This document shows positions 25,124 to 35,624 of a stretch of DNA of 64,000 bases, piece after piece (position 1 is the first letter of the stretch; each line of letters opens with the position of its first letter). The DNA is from Epiperipatus broadwayi (taxonomy: Eukaryota > Onychophora > Udeonychophora > Euonychophora > Peripatidae), in the NCBI GenBank assembly GCA_028023455.1, contig JAQFVV010000156.1:2189236-2253235 (forward strand), in the 5' to 3' direction. Position numbers and translations under genes: made by a program. The notes beneath the pieces are model-generated. The model worked only from the letters and a program-made list of their open reading frames with translations, was not told the DNA's origin and ran no database searches.

Positions 25124-25932
25124 GATAAATACATACAATTTGTACATAAAGAAAAGTTTGATTTAGTACTTTAACAGCATGGTATGTTAAACATGCTTTT
25201 GACTAACTGCTAGTCATATTCATAATGATAATTTACATAACATCTGATACAAAGATTCAGATCTCATTCAAATAGTTAAATGGTTTTATGCCAAAATTAG
25301 GAACAGATTTATTCAAGCTAATGAAAAAAAAATCCTGGATATCACCATACATACCATGGCTAACCACTATAAAAACAAAATCTGGACTGAAACACAAAGT
25401 TGGTCTTTGCACCCTTCCCACTCTGAATCACATTATTAATAACACGAATAGGCTGCTGCCAGAGCAGAATTCCCAAATTGTATATAAAATTACAAATTGT
25501 GAAGCAGTTTATTATGGGGAATTGCCATTCTATTTACAAGAATCACATAGCACAGATACCATAGAGCTAAGCCTAATACTGAAAAATTATCTTTCTCAAA
25601 CACGGTCACAGCTTCGAACCTAAATCTGCCAGCATTGTTCTGAAAGAAACAATGCTAAATGTAATCTTAAGGTCTGGCATATTGCCAACAACATAACACA
25701 CAATCAACAAAAAAGAATCCCTTATCAAAAAAATAGCTCATTTAAATTTATTTATATATTCAAATTTTGTGCAAATCCCCATTCTTGTTTATTTTTATAA
25801 ATGTCACAAGCTTCTTGGATAACTAATACTATGAATATAACTACAAGTTAGTCGAAAGCTTGATTAGTATACCATGCTATTAAAGTATTAAACCAAACTT
25901 TTCTTTATATACAATTTGTAGGTATTTATTTT
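25124..25932 (+). mobile_element. Penelope-like element B, endonuclease-like relic within inverted arms
   Basis: Arms 25124-25250 and 25801-25932 are reverse complements (for example TAAAGAAAAGTTTGATTTAG with its complement in the right arm). They bracket an open frame of 111 codons at 25288-25623 that contains IVYKITNCEAVYYGEL, resembling the GIY-YIG start of Penelope endonucleases (V.Y.I.C..C...Y.GE). Downstream frames contain broken pieces such as KVWHIANNI. The protein is short and the rest of the domain is eroded, so the assignment is moderate. Confidence 0.5.
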
Positions 25933-27213
25933 GAACAACAGTTATTTATAAAACTTTATTTTGCCATTATTTGAAAAAAATAAAAGCATACCACTTCCAA
26001 ACTAAATGTGCTGCAAACATGATATTATAAATAATGTTTCATTAAAAACTTTCAGGATTTATTATTTAAAAAAAAGATTAAAATTAAATAGTGATGTTGA
26101 TTTATGAAATAGGTACTGTTTCCGATACAAAATCTTTTCTGTCTTTTTTTTTTTTCAGACAAGTTGTTGTAGAGCCTGGTCATTGTGAGCTTCTCGTACT
26201 ATCGGACAATAAATTTGACAATGGAATTGTATGTTTCTTCAACCATAATTCCATTTAACTGCATGCACAATATTTCCTTTTTATTTTTTAACTTGCGCTT
26301 AATATACTGGTGGTTACTTAGTTGTGATTTTTTGCTCAAGTCAGTATAATTGCTAATCAGTTTGTAATTGGATTTAAATTTTAACTGGAAAAGATTGTAT
26401 GTTTAGGCAGCCTACCATGGAAATTGTAAAGGCCTAGAAAATGGCTGTCTCACACAGTCTGGCTAGGTTATTGTGCCTGGTGGATTACTGATTTTAGCAA
26501 TAGAATAATAATTGTAGTGGTGGTGTAATAAGAGAATAGTAGTAGTAAGAATAAATATCATAAATATACATTATTTTTCCTAAATATAGATATAAGGAAT
26601 ATGTGGATTTTACTTGATACAAACAAATCAAGACCAGAATGGAGGTTTACATTTGTGGCTAAAGAACTGTCAAGATTTAAGTTTGATATAACAGCTCTTA
26701 GTGAAACTAACCTTCCAGATTAAAGGAAAGTTGTTAGAACAGATGGATGGGTACAAGTTTTTTTGGAAAGACAGATCATTCAATGAAAGAAGAATCCAAA
26801 GTGTTGGATTTGCTGTAAAATTTAATTTAGTATCTTCTATTGTTGGAAGTCCTTTTTGTATCTTAAAACTTGTATTGCATAATCATACTAGTCTTCATTT
26901 TATTAGTGCCTACTCTCCAACCTTAGATTTGGAGAATTCAACTAAGGAAAGCTTTTTTGTTCCTTGTTATTACTACTAAAATTTGCCTGAAGGTTTGTGA
27001 TGATAGTATATTAGATGTGATAATATGTTGGATTATTTTCATCATCTATCAGTAAATGTTGAATGTATAGAAAATTTTAAACTTTTCAAATACAAACAAC
27101 TTGTTAGTAATAATACACAAATAATCAACACAAGGTAGTAATGATACAACCTTTTAGTAATAGTATTCTCCAATCTTCAGGTATTCCTGGCCTAAACAGT
27201 GGTAGTATTAACC

Positions 27214-27293
27214 TAGGAATCGAACTGTCACCTTTAGATTCTCGAATATCAAATTTAAGTTAAATTTTCTAATCAACTGAGTTATTCCGTCAA
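27214..27293 (-). promoter_or_regulatory. tRNA-like A and B boxes in left Penelope arm
   Basis: Read on the - strand: GAATAACTCAGTTGATTAGA resembles a tRNA A box (TRGCNNAGTNGG...), and about 45 nt later comes ACAGTTCGATTCC, resembling a B box (GGTTCGANTCC). The mirrored arm has the same pair at 28553-28624. This could be an internal Pol III promoter or a captured tRNA/SINE head. Transcription is not shown. Confidence 0.45.
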
Positions 27294-28552
27294 ATGTAAC
27301 AGATAGTAAAAATTTCATATATTTATATAAGAGGGTTCAAATTCTCCTGAGTCCTTCAATTTTTTTTCCATTATTATTAAATTTTTTATAAGAGCAAGGT
27401 TAATTAGAGGTTTCCATGCATTGTCTATTGTCACACTGATTTGACTTAGAGGATTATTTGCCATTGTCATATGAGCAGCCTCATTCAATTTTCTTTTTTG
27501 CACCTTTTCCTCTCCAATATTTTTGTATTTTACATGGAAGACATGATACCATAGCCATAAATACTACTTCATGTCCACCTAAAGTGTGGCTTCACTATGT
27601 TGATGATAAATTTGTAGTATGGTCACATGGTGAGAATTAGTCATTCTGGAGGAATATCAACATATTTCCTTCAATTAAATTCACAAATGGAATCAGAACA
27701 AGAACAAAAATTGGCATTCTTAGATATTCTTATGACAAGAATCACTCGGGGCAAAGTAAAAACAGCAGCATATAGGAAAACAAATACTGACAAATACTTT
27801 GTGTATATATCCAATACCAGAAGCACTAAACATGGAATTATACTATCACTATGGGACAGAGCAAAGGAAGTTTGTTCAGAAATCAATGATTTGGAAAATG
27901 AAAAGATTCATATAAAACAAACTCATGAAGAATGATTATCCATCAGCGGTCATCAAGAAATCTTTTAATAAATAGAGACACCAAAATAAAAAACAATTAT
28001 TGGTAATATAGTGTATCCATATATATAAGCAAAGGCAGATAAATTAAAGAAAATCTGTAGTCATTAGAACAGCTTTCCAAAGCCATACCAAATCTTTGAG
28101 AAATTCTTAAGTCTACCAAGCCTAAATTGGAAAAGCTGAAGAACAAAAACTATCTATGAAATGCCATGTGAATGTGCAAGAAAGTTTATTGGGAGACATG
28201 TCACCCTGTTGAGCAGCAATTGAAAGAACACAAGAATAAAATATATATCTATAGTAGCAGGTCATGTATGTACTAATGATCATATGTTTAAGTTGGGAAA
28301 TACAAAAATATTGGATAGATGAAAGGGTGCAAAGAAGAAAATTCAAGGAAGTTGCTCATATGACAATGGATTTATAATCCTATAAGTCAAGCCAGTGTGG
28401 CAATATACAATGTATGGAAACCTCTAATTAACCTTGTTTTTAGAAAAAAATAACAATAGTAGTAATAAAAAAAAAATTGAAGGACCCAAGAGGATTTAAA
28501 CCAACCCTGTTATACAAATATACGAAATTTCTACTATCTGTTGCTTTTGACA

Positions 28553-28624
28553 GAATAGCTCATTTGGTTGGAACATTTGTCTTAAATTCAATATTCGAGA
28601 ATCTAAAAGTGTGAGTTCGATTCA
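28553..28624 (+). promoter_or_regulatory. tRNA-like A and B boxes in right Penelope arm
   Basis: GAATAGCTCATTTGGTTGGA (A-box-like) is followed by TGTGAGTTCGATTC (B-box-like). Spacing is longer than in an intron-less tRNA and no cloverleaf is evident, so it is not annotated as a tRNA. It is the partner of the copy at 27214-27293. Confidence 0.45.
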
Positions 28625-31084
28625 CTAATACTATCACTGGTCAGGCCACTAATACCTGAAGAAGAGTGGAGAATAATACTATTTGAAACATTGTGTCATT
28701 ACTAACCTGTGTTGTCTATTTGTTTGTATTTGAAAAGTTTAAATAAAGTTTAAAATTTTCCTTACATTCAACATTTAATAATAGATAATGGGGATAATAC
28801 AACATCACATATTATTAAAAGATTGCATTTTTTTTTCTAGGAGACTTTAATGCATGTATTGGAACAAATAGTAGATGTTGGCCAAAGTTATTGGAAGTAA
28901 TGGATTAGGGCTGTAAATTCAATTGGTATGTTATTATTGAATTTATGAATATCACATGAATTGACTATCACAATCACTTTGTGTATGCAGAAAAACCATT
29001 ACAAAGGAACATGGATGTATCCACATGTAAAACAATGGCATTTAATAGATGATTATTAGATGTCAGAATACAACGGAAGTTCACATTAAATGAGTACATA
29101 CAAGCTCAAATTGTTGAACAGATTATAGAGTAGTATATTGATTAAATGGATAGTTGCATTAAAAAAAATTTCAATCATATTCACACAAAAAAATTGAATG
29201 TTTGTAGTTATTAGACTAAAATTGCTAATTTGGATTTTCAGCACATATATTGCTGAAGCATGGAATTCTCATAAAGAGAATATTATATATAGAAGTAAAT
29301 CTATTCTTGGGTTCACTAAAAAGAAAAATCATGATTGGTTTTTCAACAATGATTATATTATTAGTGATTTTAAAAAACATGGCATTCTGGCAAAATAATC
29401 ATAAATATAAAGATCTGAAAGCAGAAATTCATTGACTGACCAGAAGGCTTAAAAATGACTGGTAGATTAAAACTCTAAAGAAGATACAGACAGTCATTGA
29501 TCATAGTTATTCTTGATCTTTTTTTATGCATTGAAAGCAATATATGGACCTGAAAAATGGTATCTCCATTAAATCCAGAAATGTGGAAAGAGTATTTTGA
29601 TCATCTTTTAAATAATGATAAAAGAATTGATGTGATGATTTTTAATGATATATCATTTTATTTACTCATTTAGATTTGGATCAAGTTGTTCAGCTTAATG
29701 AAGTCAAAACAGCTTTTTGTAATCTTAAAAATGGAAAGGTTAGGTCCTAATGAAATACCTGGAGACGTTTTAAAATATATTATGATATATGTTAGCTTCA
29801 AAAGTATTTGGGATTTTTTAGGAATGTGCTATCTGAGCTTAAGAATGCTTTCATTGTTCCAATTTTTAAAAACAAAGGAAATAAACAAGATTGTGGTAAT
29901 TATTGTGAAATATCACTGTTATACACTACAGCACAAGTACTTCCAAGAATTTTGTTGATAGTTTTTCTTTATTATCAGACACTTGATGTGGTTTTAGGGA
30001 ATCAAGAAGCATTATAGATATATTTTTGTTACTAGACAAATGCAAGAAAAGTGTTGGAAACAAGGATGATTTATATATTGCTTTTATTGATTTAATTCAG
30101 TTAATAGGACAAGTGTATGGCATTGTTTGAAATTTGTTGGTTGTTCACCACAATTTATTTGTATTATACAAATTATATGTGGCACAATGAGAGGAAGTAT
30201 AATTACTATAGGTTAAAATGTAAGGCATTTGAAATGAAAACATGCTAATAAGAATGTGCACTTGCTTCAACATTATTTTCTATTTTTATGACCAATCTTT
30301 GGAAATTTTTATAGGTGGCTTAGATGTAATACAGGTTTGATGGTGGGATTTTTAATGTGAATTGATTAAAAGCAAAAACAAGAACTTCATCTTCTTGGAT
30401 TCTGGATTGACAAGATGCTGGTAATTGTGCTATTTTTTCCAGTTCAAAAAATGATTTACGGGATTTTCTTATTTTGAATACAATGTGATCTAGGTTTATT
30501 AATTAATGTTCAAAGAACTTCAAGTTCCATATCAGCCAGAGATGAAAGAAAAATTCTCAGCAACTTTCAGTTTGTATGGTTATTAAGCTGAGAATGTAAA
30601 CTAATTTAAATACTTTGGCAGTTTTATATGTAGGAAGGTGAACTTAGATCTTGAAATCCAACAGACTCCAATGTGCTGCTGTTGCTTTTAACAACTTAAA
30701 GATAAGAGTATTTTATCATAGGAAAATAACTACTGCAACATAGCTATATATTTTATCTGATTTATTGTGTGGATGTGAAATTTCGACAATATAAAGGCAT
30801 TAAAACGTTTTATTTAAGGATATTCTGTAAAATTTTAAAAATACAATGGAAAAATTATCAAACCAGTCAATATATTCTTCAGCATGCTGGTAAAAGCAGA
30901 CCTTTGTTAGATTGGACATGTAAAATTAATGAATAATGGAAGACTTTCAAAAAGAATCTTTTATGGTGAATTTGTACATAAGCTTCATAGAAAAAATAGA
31001 ACCCCATCTATGTTATAATGATTATTTTGAAGACATTCTAAAGAACTATAATGGTCAAATATCCAATGCAATTTATTTGTTCAT

Positions 31085-32850
31085 AATGTTGGCACAAATA
31101 CATAAATAAGTAATCAAAATAAGATTGAAATAAATAACTATTAATAACTATATTATAATATTTATTGAACTGGCTTTCATCTCCATTGAGACCTCAAGAT
31201 ATTATACTATACAATTCACATATCTATCTGCTGAACATTATTTACATTAAATTGCACTTTTTAAAAACATATACTTAGATACTATAATCAAATAAATTTA
31301 ACATATTTTACATATACCTACCCTTTACAATATTCAATTAAATAAACTAAAAATTAAAAAAAAAATTATAGCTATAATTAAATAATTTTTAACAATTTTT
31401 TTTTTCCAAAAATAATAATTAAATACATATTTTATATTTTTTAAAGAAATGTTATTTACATATTTACAATCATTTCCTAATTTTCCAATTATTTAATAAA
31501 GTCTATTTTCCTCCTAATTTTTCTGGACCTTTTACTATATTTACACATTTGTCCAAGTTTTCTTTAATATACAATGTTTCATAATATATCCCCTTATGGT
31601 AATCCTTCGCATACTTTATAATCTTATATTTTCTTCACATTTCATTTTATGCCCTGTATATGAGGTCAGGACCATATTTGCAGGGCATGAAATATGAAGA
31701 AGATATAAATGTTATAAAGTATGTGAAGGATTACCATAAGGGAATATATTATGAAACATTGTATATTCAAGAAAACTTGGATACTTGTATAAATATAGTA
31801 AAAGGTCCAGCAAAATTAGAAGGAAAATGGGCTTTATTAAATAGTTGGAAAGTGTAGGAAGAGATTGTAAATATGTAGATCACATTTTTTTAAAAGATAT
31901 AAAATATGTATTTTAAAAAAATGTTAATTTTAATTTATGTAATTGAATATTGTAAATTGTATGTATATGTAAAATATGTTAAATTTATTTATTTGACTTC
32001 AAATAAGAGTAACGTATCGTAAATAGTAAAGATTTTCACAAGCATAGTAAAAGTAATTTAAAGTGATTGTTTAATATCTCATGCACTTATTTCCAAATGC
32101 TTAAGATTTGCCCATACATAAACGTTTGGGTAAGAAAAGATAGATGATTCATTTTATCTTTTCAAAAAGACTTCATCTTGTGTATTGAATTGAAAGTATT
32201 GTATTCATTTATAATTTAAATCTTCAAAGCGCATGTACATTTGCTTAATAGCTGATTATTATTACTGTTTATAAAACATAGCACTGTATAAAATATTATT
32301 TGATTATAGCATGTAAGTATATGTTTAAAAAAGGTGTAATTTAATATAAATAATGTCCAGTAGATGGCTATATGAATTGTATAGTATAATATTAGGTGTC
32401 TGCTAATTGAATGTAAATGCTTGCAAGTAGAAAGAGCACAAATAATGAAGTTGTGGGAAAATAATATACACAAAGGGATTATATAGAAGGTGGATTCTTG
32501 GTTTTTATGCTGGGTTTGGAAAAAGATAAGGGGGATTTAGATATAAAGGCCATGAAGTTGACAAAGATTATGTTGTGGAGATGGGATGGAGCAGGATAGA
32601 GAAAAATATGGGAAAAAATTAGGGTGGGGAATGGAAAGGGAAGATAAAGTTGCTAGCAGGTTTCTTTGGGTATGGTAGCTGAGAGATTTCTCTCTCTGAT
32701 AAAGTAGAAGTCACAGTGCATCTTATCTCTTCATTTCAATATCTTGAGAAGGTCTCAATGGAAATGAAAGCTGGTTCAATAAATATTATAATATAGTTAT
32801 TAATAGTTGTTTATTTCAATCTTATTTTGATTGATTATTTATTTACATTC
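31085..32850 (+). mobile_element. Penelope-like element D with nested inverted arms
   Basis: Outer arms: 31085-31240 (-) and 32720-32850 (+), sharing a block around ATGAAAGC.GGTTCAATAAA and AGTTATTAATAGTT. Inside, a second pair of arms (about 31300-31655 and 31681-31990) forms a 690-bp palindrome; each arm encodes the same endonuclease C-terminus. Further right lies purine-rich sequence that recurs at 33319-33402, and a half-copy of the 7398-7670 palindrome at 32120-32220. No reverse transcriptase is visible, so this is a short, internally deleted copy. Confidence 0.6.
31660..31857 (+). CDS. Penelope GIY-YIG endonuclease C-terminal fragment
   Basis: A 65-codon open frame reads MRSGPYLQGMKYEED, then INVIKYVKDYHKGIYYETLY, then IQENLDTCINIVKGPAKLEG and ends KWALLNSWKV. 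It aligns by eye with the - strand relic at 16640-16925 (KSGPFCHF...MKCEES...VIKYCKDYKER...ETMYIQEN) with a small deletion after GPYL. This is the C-terminal part of a Penelope endonuclease; the catalytic GIY-YIG half is absent. The mirrored - strand copy (31655-31490) encodes nearly the same residues with stops. It is not a functional gene by itself. Confidence 0.6.
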   Translation: MRSGPYLQGMKYEEDINVIKYVKDYHKGIYYETLYIQENLDTCINIVKGPAKLEGKWALLNSWKV

Positions 32851-33402
32851 TAAAGAAGTGCAATGTTCTTCCATTGGAAGATATGGTAGAGAATAAAATA
32901 CATTGAAAAGTAATAATTAGTCATGGTTTGAGAAAGAAAAATTTTCTGCCAAGGAAACTAGAAGACATTGTAAAATATCAAGGAAATCGAAAAATGGACC
33001 AGCATGTTCTGTATGCGGATGTATTTGTGGTTCACAAATTGGGTTCTATAGTCCTGCAAGACTCATTTTTAGAGTAATATTTTTTCCCCATTTTTTTTTT
33101 GACTTGAAGTAGCCACACTCATTTTTATATTATTATTTGTAAAAATTTTATATTGCAATATTAATTTTAAAAACAATATAAAACTATATATATTAAAAAA
33201 AATTTTATATATTGAGATATATAGAATCATTTCATATTGAATACTTCACATATATATGAATTTCTTTAATTATTTTTTTTAATTAAATATGTAGCTCCTT
33301 AATTTTGATTAAATATAAACAAAGGGATTATATAAGAAGGTGGGTTCTTGGTTTTTATGCTGGGTTATAAAAAAGATAAGGGGATTTTGATATAAAGGCC
33401 AT
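32468..33402 (+). repeat. Pair of direct repeats (about 95 bp) 850 bp apart
   Basis: The segments at 32468-32562 and 33319-33402 are nearly the same: both hold CAAAGGGATTATATA, TTGGTTTTTATGCTGGGTT, AAAAGATAAGG and ATATAAAGGCCATG. The first continues into purine-rich sequence up to the right outer arm of Penelope-like element D; the second is isolated in AT-rich DNA. It is probably the same retroelement 5' region present twice. The stretch between holds no gene. Confidence 0.7.
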
Positions 33403-33779
33403 GGTTTTTACATAAATTAATTAAAATTTGTATATTCTAATTTTCATATCATAATTAATTACTTTTCTATCAAACGAATTGAGAGATTATTTACTCCAGT
33501 AGGAATGTATCCGTTAAGAACACAAAAACTATTGTAAGAAAGTAAGCCCCAAAATCTAATAAGCTACAACAGACTTAATTAGATAATGGATCAAATTCTT
33601 GAATTTTACATTAATATGAGAAAAGTTAAACCTTTATAATTGAAGATATTGGGACTGGATCACATTTTATTCAGACTGTTAAGCTATATTAAACTGTAAA
33701 TATTTATATATGACTACTATTATGAAATTATAAGATTTGTTATATATATTTCTTTAGACTGCTGCTCTATATGTAAATG

Positions 33780-34560
33780 TATGCTAGAAAGTAATAAACT
33801 TTACAGATAAGTATGCTCTAAGAATTAAGTGAATTGTATAAGCAACAATTATAAACACAGTTATTACAACAATTATATCCACAATGAAAACTAAATCCAT
33901 TAGCCAAATATCATCAGTAAGTTCAACATATACTTTATCTTTTGAAAAAATGTATTCTGCATTAACCAATGAACATCACAATTCCACATATCCAGATCCA
34001 TTTTCTTCTACTTGAAATCTAAACATTATCAACCTGAAGACTTTTCTCGGACTTCACACCTTTCATATAGACTCCCATAACACAATATACAATCAAAACT
34101 TTATAACAGAGTCTGGTGATGAATAATGCAGATATAAGGAAGGAAAATTAGGAACTTGCTTTTGGCACATATAGCCAAATATCTATTGATATTTTAAAAC
34201 ATTCTATTCTATATAATTTTTGAAAGCACAAAAACATATTCACATCATGTTTTCTTCTTTAGACATAATATAGTTAATAATTCTTTCATATTCATGTCCT
34301 TAAAAATCATTTTCATAAAAGTATGAAACAGAGAACTATTTATGTCTAAACATTTATCAATCTGCAAGAAAATACAAACATTGTTCTTCAATCAGTTGTT
34401 CAACAAATCAGATACATGACGGCAGTTCTACATATAAAGTTGCACATCTTCAATTGCAGAAATAATTTCATTTTTATTCTTGAATGAATGGTTTGTTTCA
34501 TCTGGGAAAGTTTTCTTAATGTTTGGTATTATGACTTATATATGACTGATATTGCTTAAT
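33780..34560 (-). pseudogene. hAT transposase relic (GTF2IRD2/ZBED-like)
   Basis: On the - strand, in changing frames, I read a FYEND and INYIMSKEEN region, AFKNYIE (about 34210), CIIHHQTLCYKVL-like residues (about 34110), NCDVHWL (about 33990) and YVELTDDIWLMDLVFIVDI (about 33930-33870). The order (FKNYIE, IHHQ.LC.KVL, VRWL-like VHWL, ELTD..WL.DL.FLVDI) is that of hAT transposases of the GTF2IRD2/ZBED5/FAM200 type, which fold around an RNase H-like domain. Many stops and frameshifts break it. No terminal repeats were found; both ends appear lost. Identification rests on motif order read by eye. Confidence 0.55.
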
Positions 34561-34882
34561 GAGCTTTAATTATGATTTAATAAAATATTAGTGACCAATT
34601 AATTGTGGTATGAATTCCTTTACCTTTTGTTGTAAAATTCAATTTTAATGGATAATCTATCAAAACTGTCATGCATGTTTTTTAAATGTCTTTTTTTTCT
34701 TTGCATCTGTTTTAGACAGTACATTCTTTTAAAACATGATCTATTGCTTGTTTTGATAAAATACTTAAATTGTCAGTGATGTCTTTGTATTTATCACAGT
34801 AAGAATGGGGGGGGGGGGATTGTTATGCATTATTCCGCTGTTTTCCCAGCTGTGTGTGACAATTATATTGATAAATCAATGT

Positions 34883-35019
34883 CAACCTTTAGAACTTTTT
34901 TTTTTTTAAGTGTCATAGCATTGGCCGGGACGCGAACTCACAACCTGGGCAACTGCCTGCAAGTGCAAGGCAGTCGTGCTGCCCTCTCGACCACCAATGC
35001 AAGACAACCTTTAGAACTT
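34883..35019 (-). mobile_element. Very short tRNA-type SINE with perfect target duplications
   Basis: A 107-nt insert (34898-35004) lies between two perfect copies of CAACCTTTAGAACTT (34883-34897 and 35005-35019). Read on the - strand it starts GCATTGGTGGTCGAG, has ACTGCCTTGCA and a B-box-like GAGTTCGCGTC, closes with CCAATGC (7 bp complementary to GCATTGG), and ends TATGACACTT plus a poly(A) run of about 12. Apart from the tRNA-like head and this 10-nt tail there is no body. The T loop lacks A58, as in the copies at 2360 and 62789. Poly(A) and the target duplication show LINE-style retroposition. Confidence 0.8.
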
Positions 35020-35624
35020 AGCACAACAATTATTAGATTTTGATATTTCAAATAAAAACACATTTAAAAAAAACAAAAGCTATTCATAGAAATTAATTAA
35101 CTAATTTTTTCACCAGGACAGCTTAAATTAACAATTTTTGATTTTTTTTTAAAAAGAAATTTACAATACTTTTTCTTAATTTAATGCGTTGCTCCAACAA
35201 ATTTTGGCACTCAACTGTTATTATCTTGCTTTGCCATGCTTTAAATATATGTATAGGTATTTTGAGAAATAAGTATCTTATTAGGTAAAGGAGCATTCCA
35301 AATTCTGCTATGCTTTATAAATAAAAGAAATTTCTATCAATTGGAATAAAGTTTTGGAATTACAAAACGGATCTATCTATCTTAAATAAGATGTCTATAC
35401 TAAACTATCTATATTTGAATACAAATTGCTTCTTCAAAAATCGTTTTGAAATGACAGAAATTAACTCTGCCATTTGAAGAGTAATGCTCAATTGCATTTT
35501 TTTTTTATTAAAATAATGTTTTATACATGAACTTCTTATTGTTTACATTGGTATATAAATGTCAACAGGATTGCCATTATTTAGAAAACATAGACTTGAA
35601 TCAGGGAGAACTCTGGATTAAGCA

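Larger units (their letters stand above)
26985..28835 (+). mobile_element. Penelope-like element C, nested in the LINE, with long inverted arms
   Basis: The centre encodes Penelope reverse transcriptase: CPPKVWLHYVDDKFVVWSHG (27570-27632, active-site YVDD), then after a frameshift KLAFLDILMTRITRGKVKTA and AYRKTNTDKYFVY (27700-27800). Endonuclease follows in other frames: TIYEMPCECARKFIG (28145-28190). The C-terminus KEAAHMTM-like sequence is at 28340-28375. The left flank (26985-27545) carries a reversed copy of the element's 3' end, so arms 26985-27545 (-) and about 28280-28835 (+) mirror each other. Each arm holds a tRNA-like A-box/B-box pair. Stops and frameshifts make the ORF defective. 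Confidence 0.75.
26590..31030 (+). pseudogene. Degenerate APE-type LINE, split by a nested insertion
   Basis: Fragments in order: endonuclease start at 26590-26980 (VAKELSRFKFDITALSETNL, then GVGFAVKFNLV in another frame); endonuclease end from 28840 (LGDFNACIGTN, then NMDVSTCKTMAFNR); connector and reverse transcriptase at 29560-30120 (MWKEYFDHLLNND, FCNLKNGK, GPNEIPGDVLKYI, then KNAFIVPIFKNKGNKQDCGN); C-terminal part at 30570-30950 (FKYFGSFICRK, LDLEIQQ). This is the pattern of LINE polyproteins often mis-named craniofacial development protein 2-like. Many stops and frameshifts show it is long dead. A Penelope-like element (about 26985-28835) interrupts the endonuclease. RT active-site residues are not clearly preserved. 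Confidence 0.75.

Noticed and set aside
28656-28690. CTGAAGA ... GAAAC in the right arm of Penelope-like element C as a hammerhead
   Set aside because: The intervening bases do not form a good stem II, and the mirrored arm does not keep GAAA.
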